A stretch of 13,454 nucleotides of DNA, taken from assembly GCA_002502605.1 (NCBI GenBank), contig DAPR01000032.1, forward strand, positions 13,305 through 26,758, given 5' to 3'. Origin of the DNA: Euryarchaeota archaeon UBA258 (GTDB taxonomy: Archaea > Thermoplasmatota > Poseidoniia > Poseidoniales > Poseidoniaceae). Both the position numbers and the translations under genes were made by a program. The notes beneath the pieces are model-generated. The model searched no databases and was not told the DNA's origin. It worked only from the letters and a program-made list of their open reading frames with translations. Every line of letters begins with the position of its first letter. Position 1 is the stretch's first letter. Shown here in pieces: positions 1-6,210 of the stretch.

Positions 1-2925
1 CAGGGAAGTACGGTTGATGTCAGCCTAGGAGGTGCAGGTGTTCGGGTAACACTGTATGGCTCGACCATGGGCCAGTCAGTGCAAGTGCCAGTGATTCCAC
101 AAGGTGATTGGACCATCACAAGCGGCCAAACCGTCTACCTCGGTCCAAGGCCCGATGGCTCACCGCATGTGCTTACAGGCGACCTGACTCTTGAAACTGG
201 AAGTGGACTGCAGCTGGCAGGCACCACAGTTCTCCTCCCATCAAACGGACTTGTCGAAGTACAGGGCACTGCCCAATTGCTTGGTGACGCCGCCACCATT
301 AGCGCCCAGACCTTTTCGATGGGCTTCGACAGTACCTTGTCGTCTTCAACTTCCGGTGATGGGTTAAACGTCATTGGAAATGTATCGTGGGCTTGTCAAA
401 CTCTTCGAGTGTCAACTGGCGTCGACATCACAGGGAACCTTGCGCTTCAACCAGGGTGCACCTTGGATTTGACCGCAGGCACGGTGTCGGGGGCCGTCAC
501 CGCCCTTACGGGGGCGGAACTCAACGTCCTTTCAGAATTGAACATCAGGGTCCTTGATCAAGGCGAGCCAGTGGAGGGTGCCATTATTGCCATCGACGGG
601 GCAGTGGGTGAAACCGACGCCGATGGTCGTTTGAGCACAACTGCGGTTGCACGCCAAGTGACCGACGACAGCGAAACGATTGGTGGTATCAAAAACATCA
701 ACCTACAAATTGGTTCATTTACAGATTTTGTCACCTGGGACTCAAGCACTTCTTTCGATCATACATTCATGGCTTCAAGGATTCTTGGCGGAACGCTCGA
801 CCAATGGTTGGTTTTGGAATCCCAGTGGAGCCCCTATTTCCTCGATGATGATTTGGTGGTCGGCCAGTCTGGCACCTTGAGCATCGATGATGGGGTTTCC
901 GTTCGTATTTCTGAAGGACGAACCATCACCGTCGACGGCACGATGAATGTTGGTGACGCGACCCTCTCATCCACAGGTTCGGGCGCACGGTGGGGCGGAA
1001 TGCATCTTGGTTCCCTCACTTCCTCGACCATTGACTTGTCCTCGACTTCGATTGTCGAGGCTTCTCCAGCATTGACCGTTTCGGACCTTGGAAGGTTAAC
1101 GGCAGTTCGATCCGAATTTGCAAGATCATCTGGCGCTGATGCTTTGGTTATCGTCCATGACGGCAGCAATGCCACAATTGAATTGTCTGATAGCCACCTC
1201 TATGATGCGGGCGATGGATGCATCAAAACCTTCGCAACAGAAGGTCATTTGATCCTCAACGACGTGACGCTTTCAACATGCAACGGGGTCGGGCTATGGG
1301 CTCGTCAATCCAATGTTGCCGTGGACGGATTGAATCTTGAAAATGGCTTCACACACGGTTTCGAACTGACGGCAGTGCAGGGCTCGATGACCAACATTGA
1401 TGCAAGTGCCTTCGACGGCAGTGGGATGATCGGATGGCTGGAGTCAATCGATGGTGAATTCTCACTCTCTAAGCTCAACGGAAGCGTTGGGGCATCGGGT
1501 GGTTTAGCAGGCTTGAACAACAAAAACATCAACCTAGAAACCATTCAAATTACCGGAGCACCAGCCATTGACTTCGACAACACTGCTGGCCGTATGACCG
1601 GCCTCATCTTGAACGGCGAGGGGGCGGGGACCGCATTTGCCAGCCACCACGGGCACGCTCTTGATTCGTTGATTGTCGATGGCATTAGCGCAGCGAATTA
1701 CGCAGTCGCAATCGACTTGCATGCAGATGAAGGAGATGGAACCATCGCACCACTCATTGTCCGTTCACCGGACCTCCTTGCCTCATCTGTTCTCTCCGCC
1801 GAACTCTATCCTGCTCGAATCGAAGGCGGTGTCTTGATTGGCGAAGTCGCCGCCTCAGGGCCCATTGCGGTCGATTTGATTGACGTTACCACCGCCCAAG
1901 TTTCTGTCTTTGAGGGGGCAGTAGTGAACATTTGGAAGACCTTCAACATCGACGCACAAGTCAACGGCGCTTCGATTGATGCGAACTTTGAATTCCAAAC
2001 TGAAGGGCATACCTCGATGGCTCCAATCATAGAGAGTGGAGCCTCCATTTTGGTTGAAATCCCAATGACCATCTTCGACGGTACCACCACCACTTCACTG
2101 TCTGCCATCGTCATCACAGCGACCAGTTCTGGCTTGCCGGTCAAAACCATGACGGTCAACGCCACCGAAGACATGGATGCTACAATCGTCGTCATGATGG
2201 AGCTCAATGGAGCGCCAATCGTAGAAATTTTGAGACCATATTCCGGTCAAAGGACAATGGAAACAACGCCACTCAATGCTGAAGCAACCTACAATGACGA
2301 TCTTGATGCGATGGAGGCATTGAGCCTTCAATGGATCATCACCGATGCTACAGGCGATGTTGTGATGCAAGGGCCCAATGAACCACAATTCAACATCACC
2401 GACCTTCCTTATGGGTTCTATGTTCTTGAAGCAAAGGTGACCGACGCTCTTGGCGCCTCATCAAGCGACACGGTGGACTTTGAAATCACACAACTTGACA
2501 CGGACGGTGATTGGACCAATGCTTGCACCTTTACCCAGAGCACACAGGTTTGGTTCAATGCAGAAATTGGCTACCCTTGTGGCCCAGATCAAGAGGATAC
2601 TGATGATGATAACGATGGCTATCCAGACGCCCGTGATGATTACCCAATGGACGCTTGCGCTCATGCAGACACCGACGGGGATGGCCAGCCGGACACTGTC
2701 AATTGCCCCGAAGGAATGACCACCTGGCTCTTTGCAGACCAAGACGACGATAACGATGGAATCCCAGATGTCCTTGAAGGCGAAACCGTCGAGGATAACG
2801 ATGACTTTTCCACCGGGACCTTGCTCTTGATTGCGCTCATAGGTGCGGCATTGGTTCTCTTTGTCTTGCGCATGCGCAAGGGTGGCGGCGGCGATTTAGG
2901 CGAAGTCAACCTGCGCCACCTCTGA
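1..2925 (+). CDS. Large anchored surface protein, 5'-truncated by window edge (beta-helix-like, TSP3-like Ca-binding repeats, C-terminal TM)
   Basis: The frame is open from base 1 (974 residues visible). The first ATG, at 67, has no convincing ribosome site and no signal peptide follows, so the true start is probably upstream. Numbering from that ATG, roughly 30-720 is Ser/Thr/Asp/Gly-rich with short hydrophobic strands, as in parallel beta-helix exoproteins. It is interrupted near 158-200 by a carboxypeptidase-regulatory-like segment (RVLDQGEPVEGAIIAIDG then GETDADGRL). About 720-808 is Ig/PKD-like. Residues 811-910 carry Asp-rich TSP3-like loops (DTDDDNDGYPD, DTDGDGQPD, DQDDDNDGIPD) that should bind calcium, with Cys at 820, 838, 864 and 880. 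A hydrophobic helix at about 917-936 is followed by RMRKGGGG, giving a C-terminal membrane anchor with a short basic cytoplasmic tail. The likely role is an envelope adhesin or structural protein; no catalytic motif was seen. The next gene starts 9 bases downstream. Confidence 0.9.
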   Translation, partial: QGSTVDVSLGGAGVRVTLYGSTMGQSVQVPVIPQGDWTITSGQTVYLGPRPDGSPHVLTGDLTLETGSGLQLAGTTVLLPSNGLVEVQGTAQLLGDAATISAQTFSMGFDSTLSSSTSGDGLNVIGNVSWACQTLRVSTGVDITGNLALQPGCTLDLTAGTVSGAVTALTGAELNVLSELNIRVLDQGEPVEGAIIAIDGAVGETDADGRLSTTAVARQVTDDSETIGGIKNINLQIGSFTDFVTWDSSTSFDHTFMASRILGGTLDQWLVLESQWSPYFLDDDLVVGQSGTLSIDDGVSVRISEGRTITVDGTMNVGDATLSSTGSGARWGGMHLGSLTSSTIDLSSTSIVEASPALTVSDLGRLTAVRSEFARSSGADALVIVHDGSNATIELSDSHLYDAGDGCIKTFATEGHLILNDVTLSTCNGVGLWARQSNVAVDGLNLENGFTHGFELTAVQGSMTNIDASAFDGSGMIGWLESIDGEFSLSKLNGSVGASGGLAGLNNKNINLETIQITGAPAIDFDNTAGRMTGLILNGEGAGTAFASHHGHALDSLIVDGISAANYAVAIDLHADEGDGTIAPLIVRSPDLLASSVLSAELYPARIEGGVLIGEVAASGPIAVDLIDVTTAQVSVFEGAVVNIWKTFNIDAQVNGASIDANFEFQTEGHTSMAPIIESGASILVEIPMTIFDGTTTTSLSAIVITATSSGLPVKTMTVNATEDMDATIVVMMELNGAPIVEILRPYSGQRTMETTPLNAEATYNDDLDAMEALSLQWIITDATGDVVMQGPNEPQFNITDLPYGFYVLEAKVTDALGASSSDTVDFEITQLDTDGDWTNACTFTQSTQVWFNAEIGYPCGPDQEDTDDDNDGYPDARDDYPMDACAHADTDGDGQPDTVNCPEGMTTWLFADQDDDNDGIPDVLEGETVEDNDDFSTGTLLLIALIGAALVLFVLRMRKGGGGDLGEVNLRHL
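2500..2790 (+). repeat. TSP3-like Asp-rich repeat region within the surface protein gene
   Basis: Codons here repeatedly spell D-x-D-G/N-D-G-x-P-D loops, the calcium-binding pattern of thrombospondin type 3 repeats. At least three loops are recognisable, interleaved with four cysteines that could form two disulfides. The DNA copies have diverged, so this is protein-level repetition and not a recent DNA duplication. Confidence 0.75.
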
Positions 2926-2930
2926 GGTGA
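2924..2930 (+). promoter_or_regulatory. Shine-Dalgarno site overlapping the upstream stop codon
   Basis: GAGGTGA is a near-perfect complement to the 16S rRNA 3' end. It lies 4 bases before the ATG at 2935 and overlaps the TGA stop of the surface protein gene. It fixes the start of the downstream gene and suggests translation coupled to the gene before it. Confidence 0.7.
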
Positions 2931-2934
2931 ACGT

Positions 2935-3501
2935 ATGGAACCCGCCCTACCTGATCCAAACACATTTGCCGCCTTGGCTGTCGGCGTTTTGTTTGTGATT
3001 GTCGTCTGGGATGCCTTCTGGTTGACAAGGCAGCGCGTCGATGTGCCAACCTTGGGTGAACTCTCCAATGGTGGCTTTGCATGGGAGAGCGAAGGAGCGC
3101 AAGAGGTCATACGTCAATGGGGAAATCTTGGTTCCATGGCTGCAATGATGGCCTTGCCTTGGGGGCTTGTCGGTGTTTCAAACACCCACGTTGGTTACGC
3201 TCTTGCTTGGGACTTTTTCTTGGCCTTACATCTGATTTCTTTGCTGGTGCCTAAACGATACGCCGTCACCAGAACCCACGCGTTTGCTGACGGACAACGC
3301 TACGAATGGCAACGTCTCCGCCTCGCTCGCCGTCAACCAGCTCGCCGAATTATGCTGTTGAGAAAAGGCTGGGGCGTGTTTGGACCGTTGCCGTTAGGCG
3401 GCGCCCAACATGATTTGACGGTCGCAAGAGAGCGCATCACCCTCGCTCTTGACCATCAAGAGAAATGGGCGAATGCAACCTTGCCAAAGGAAGAGGAATG
3501 A
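2935..3501 (+). CDS. Unrecognised small membrane protein, about 3 TM helices
   Basis: This 188-residue protein is one I do not recognise. The start is supported by the GAGGTGA site just upstream. Hydrophobic segments lie at about 11-30, 66-82 and 86-105. The first two are separated by a soluble loop of about 35 residues containing an acidic/aromatic stretch (FAWESEGAQEVIRQW). The last 80 residues are soluble, Arg-rich (RLRLARRQPARR) and end in an acidic KEEE tail. The pattern of the tail, with YEWQRL, then IMLLRKGWGVFGPLPLGG, then an amphipathic helix, vaguely recalls small PH-like domains of prokaryotic membrane proteins (bPH/DUF5673 type). That is only a resemblance. It sits 9 bases after the surface protein gene, and its stop overlaps the ATG of the PPC gene (ATGA), so the three are likely co-transcribed. 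It could assist envelope assembly; nothing in the sequence proves this. Confidence 0.8.
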   Translation: MEPALPDPNTFAALAVGVLFVIVVWDAFWLTRQRVDVPTLGELSNGGFAWESEGAQEVIRQWGNLGSMAAMMALPWGLVGVSNTHVGYALAWDFFLALHLISLLVPKRYAVTRTHAFADGQRYEWQRLRLARRQPARRIMLLRKGWGVFGPLPLGGAQHDLTVARERITLALDHQEKWANATLPKEEE

Positions 3502-3968
3502 GCGCTACCCTCAATAGTCGGATTTCATGTCCCGAAAGCATGGAATGGGCGCGCAGTGGAGAAGACTTGTTTGTGCGGCTCGATCCGGGTGAAGAAATTC
3601 ACGCTGCTTTGCAGTCATTGGCCGACAAGGTTGGTTTTGATGCAGCGGCCATAACCAGCGGCATCGGGCGAACTCGAGACACCCTCTACGGCTACATGGA
3701 TGAGGACGGTATCTATCAACGCAGGCCGCTTGATTCACCCTCAGAATTGGTCAGCCTTTCTGGAAACATAGCAAGAACACAGGATGGAAAAGCCTTCACT
3801 CACATCCATTGCTGTTGGTCTGATGACGACAACAACGTCCACGCAGGCCACATGTTCCAATCAACCGTTCATGTGGTCGCTGAAGTGCATCTTCGGATCC
3901 TCACGCACGCCCTCATGACCCGTTGTCCACTGGCAGATGTCGAGTTGCTTGGGCTGCAATTTTCGTGA
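3498..3968 (+). CDS. PPC/DUF296 domain protein
   Basis: This 156-residue protein is essentially one PPC (plant and prokaryote conserved, DUF296) domain. The family hallmarks are present in order: FVRLDPGEE at about 25-33, ITSGIGRTRDTLYGYMDEDG, ELVSLSGNIARTQDGKAFTHIH, then HAGHM, followed by a strand ending in an EVHLRI segment. Histidines H102, H104, H115 and H118 correspond to the conserved His cluster thought to hold a metal in prokaryotic members. These are small trimeric proteins. The family is linked to DNA binding when an AT-hook is present, but no AT-hook is visible here, so DNA binding should not be assumed. The start at 3498 is chosen because it gives an ATGA overlap with the previous stop and is preceded by AAAGGAAGAGGA; an in-frame ATG at 3465 would overlap the upstream gene by 37 bases. 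The substrate or ligand is unknown. Confidence 0.85.
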   Translation: MSATLNSRISCPESMEWARSGEDLFVRLDPGEEIHAALQSLADKVGFDAAAITSGIGRTRDTLYGYMDEDGIYQRRPLDSPSELVSLSGNIARTQDGKAFTHIHCCWSDDDNNVHAGHMFQSTVHVVAEVHLRILTHALMTRCPLADVELLGLQFS

Positions 3969-3987
3969 TGTTGATATCCTGTGACTT

Positions 3988-3993
3988 GGGTGA
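3988..3993 (+). promoter_or_regulatory. Shine-Dalgarno site of ligA
   Basis: GGGTGA lies 6 bases before the ATG at 4000 and matches the GGAGGTGA consensus in part. It supports 4000 as the ligase start. The 31-base gap after the PPC gene leaves little room for a separate promoter. Confidence 0.5.
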
Positions 3994-3999
3994 ACTACT

Positions 4000-6138
4000 A
4001 TGGCCGACGCTGAGCGTATCCTCCACTTGGCCGAGACGATTCGGTATCACCGAGAATTGTACTACAATCAGTCTTCTCCTGAAATCACAGATGCAGACTT
4101 TGATGCGCTTTGGGATGAGTTGAAGGAACTTGATTCAGACAATGCAGTGCTTCACGAAGTGGGGCCAGAGCCGTTACCTGGCACGGTGAAAATTGAGCAT
4201 AGATTCCCAATGCGCTCCTTGGACAAAGGGACAACGGACGAAGACATTGTCCATTTCATCACTCAATCAACTTCGGGTGGTAAGCGCTATCTCGCTCAAC
4301 CCAAGCTCGATGGCTCCGCACTTTCCCTCGAATACGTCGCCGGCAACTTGCACAGGGCTGCTACCCGTGGGAGTGGCGAACGGGGTGAAGACGTCACGCT
4401 GAACGCTAAGATGGTGGCCAACATCCCCACACGACTCAACCTTCCAGTCGATTGCCATGTGCGTGGAGAAGTGGTGATGCCAATCGAAATCTTCGAAAAG
4501 AAGTACAGAACGATTTCCCCGAACCCTCGAAACCTTTGCTCAGGAGCCCTTCGACAAAAGCACGGAGATGGAAAGGCCGAAGCATCAGACCTAGTGTTCT
4601 GCGCCTACGATGTCAAGTTCGTCAACAACCCCCCAGAAGTGCAGCATGACAGTGATTTGCTTGAACTCTTGAAAGATTCAATTGGCATTGAACCCGCACC
4701 GTGGAAAGTGTTTGAAGGCGAGAACATCCAACAAGACATGATTGACTACACCAAAGAATGGAGTTCAAAGCGTTCTTCGTACGAATTTGAGATCGATGGA
4801 ATTGTGTTCAAACTCGATGACTTGGTGCAACGAGAACGCCTAGGTTCAACCGCACACCACCCGCGATGGGCGCTGGCGTGGAAATTCCCTCCGGAGGAGG
4901 CGACCTCGGTTCTGCTTGAAGTGAGTTGGCAAACTGGACGAACAGGCGCAGTGACACCGGTGGCGAAAATAGCTCCACAGATGGTCGGTGGCGTCACCGT
5001 GGAGCACACAACGTTGCACAACGTCGGTGAGGTAGAACGGCTCGACCTCAACCTTGGAGACCGCGTGTTGATTGTGCGCAGAGGCGATGTCATTCCCAAG
5101 ATCGAATCAGGTCTTGGGCGGGCAACACTCGAAGACCTTGCGGGTAGAATTTACGCCGATGGCACATCGTTTGAAGGAGGCCTGCCAGAAGCCCAACCCA
5201 TCACAATCCCTACCGCTTGCCCAGCTTGTGATGGCGCCTTAGAGATCGAAGGGGCGTTTTTGCGATGTACGGATATGATGTGCGACGCTCGAACAAGCCG
5301 CGCAATTTTGTACTGGTGCAGAAGTTTGGAAATGGATGGCATTGGGGAGAAACTCGTCGATCAGTTGCTCAGCCTCGGCCACATTCGAAACATTGCTGAC
5401 CTGTACAGGCTCCAACAGGCGGAATTAGAGAGCATTGAACGGATGGGAACAAAGTCTGCCCTAAACGTACTCAATGAACTCGCCAAGACAAAGACGCTCA
5501 AACTGAGCCACTTTTTACACGCGTTGGGTTTGCCAGGAATCGGACCTGAATTGGCCACTGCCGTGGCGCAACGTTTCACTTCACTGGCCAATGTTATGCA
5601 GTGGGTTGATGATGCATCAGCGAGGCCTGGCATGGAAGCGTTCGGGCCCGAAGTCGATGAAAAGGGAAAGCCATACAAGGAAAACCAAGCCCTTCGCTCA
5701 CTCTGTGAAGTGGATGGCATTGGGAGTAAAGTTGCCCTTCAGGTCCGAGACGGTCTTTCTCAGCGCAAGGCCATGCTGGACGATCTTGCTCACCTCATTC
5801 AAATCCTTGATGAACCCAAAGCGACCGACCAAGGACCACTGACTGGAATGACCCTTTGCTTAACTGGGTCGCTTGAGCGACCGAGAAAAGAGGTGCAACT
5901 TTCAATCAAAGCGGCAGGTGGGAAGGTTGTGGGGAGTGTCTCAGCCCAACTCAATGTCCTCGTTGCCGGTGAAAAAGCCGGCTCAAAACTGGCCAAAGCT
6001 CAACAGTTGGGGGTCACCATTTGGAGCGAGGAGGAATTGATTCAGGCGTGCACAACAAATGCAGAACCTCTGACTGACGTGAAGGAAGAAGCAAACGCAA
6101 AAATCACGCAGCAAGCATCGCTTTCGGATTTTGAATAA
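4000..6138 (+). CDS. ligA: NAD+-dependent DNA ligase (LigA)
   Basis: The 712-residue product seals nicks with 3'-OH/5'-phosphate ends using NAD+. It has every LigA part in order. The N-terminal Ia domain that recognises NMN has RYHRELYYNQSSPEITDADFD. The adenylation motif KLDG has its nucleophile at K102, followed by TRGSGERGEDVT, VRGEV (E157), NPRNLCSGALRQ, FEIDGIVFK (K271) and HPRWALAWKFP (K295). The OB fold carries TGRTGAVTPVAKI and HNVGEVERLDLNLGD. The zinc finger is C407-x2-C410-x12-C423-x4-C428. A helix-hairpin-helix region spans about 440-600 and a BRCT domain about 612-690 (LTGSLERPRKE, LVAGEKAGSKL). It is slightly longer than the usual 670 or so residues because of a loop near 536-562 and an acidic tail. 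The enzyme should be active. Replicative ligases of archaea are normally ATP-dependent, so acquisition from bacteria is likely. Confidence 0.97.
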   Translation: MADAERILHLAETIRYHRELYYNQSSPEITDADFDALWDELKELDSDNAVLHEVGPEPLPGTVKIEHRFPMRSLDKGTTDEDIVHFITQSTSGGKRYLAQPKLDGSALSLEYVAGNLHRAATRGSGERGEDVTLNAKMVANIPTRLNLPVDCHVRGEVVMPIEIFEKKYRTISPNPRNLCSGALRQKHGDGKAEASDLVFCAYDVKFVNNPPEVQHDSDLLELLKDSIGIEPAPWKVFEGENIQQDMIDYTKEWSSKRSSYEFEIDGIVFKLDDLVQRERLGSTAHHPRWALAWKFPPEEATSVLLEVSWQTGRTGAVTPVAKIAPQMVGGVTVEHTTLHNVGEVERLDLNLGDRVLIVRRGDVIPKIESGLGRATLEDLAGRIYADGTSFEGGLPEAQPITIPTACPACDGALEIEGAFLRCTDMMCDARTSRAILYWCRSLEMDGIGEKLVDQLLSLGHIRNIADLYRLQQAELESIERMGTKSALNVLNELAKTKTLKLSHFLHALGLPGIGPELATAVAQRFTSLANVMQWVDDASARPGMEAFGPEVDEKGKPYKENQALRSLCEVDGIGSKVALQVRDGLSQRKAMLDDLAHLIQILDEPKATDQGPLTGMTLCLTGSLERPRKEVQLSIKAAGGKVVGSVSAQLNVLVAGEKAGSKLAKAQQLGVTIWSEEELIQACTTNAEPLTDVKEEANAKITQQASLSDFE

Positions 6139-6210
6139 ACCTCATTCAAACCGCTTCATGTCCAATCACCATACCACAACACTCTCATACACTGTGATGA
6201 ACCAAAACTC
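6139..6210 (+). other. Intergenic gap before the surface redox-like cluster
   Basis: These 72 bases separate ligA from the next gene. No clear TATA box or strong hairpin is visible. TGTGATGA at 6193-6200 could serve as a weak ribosome site for the ATG at 6211, and the A/T-richer bases around 6183-6192 are the best place for a promoter element. Nothing here is decisive. Confidence 0.3.

Noticed and set aside
834..1175. Antisense open frame of 113 codons inside the surface protein gene
   Set aside because: It lies opposite a frame with clear domain structure, has no recognisable domain or ribosome site, and its composition (Pro/Ser/Val-rich) is what the reverse of such a gene gives.
1806..2207. 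Antisense open frame of 133 codons
   Set aside because: It is low-complexity Met/Ser/Val/Thr sequence, the complement of Asp/Ile/Thr codons in the coding strand; no start signal or family match.
2661..3110. Antisense open frame of 149 codons spanning two plus-strand genes
   Set aside because: It crosses the junction of two well-supported genes and encodes Ser/Pro/Lys-rich sequence without any domain.
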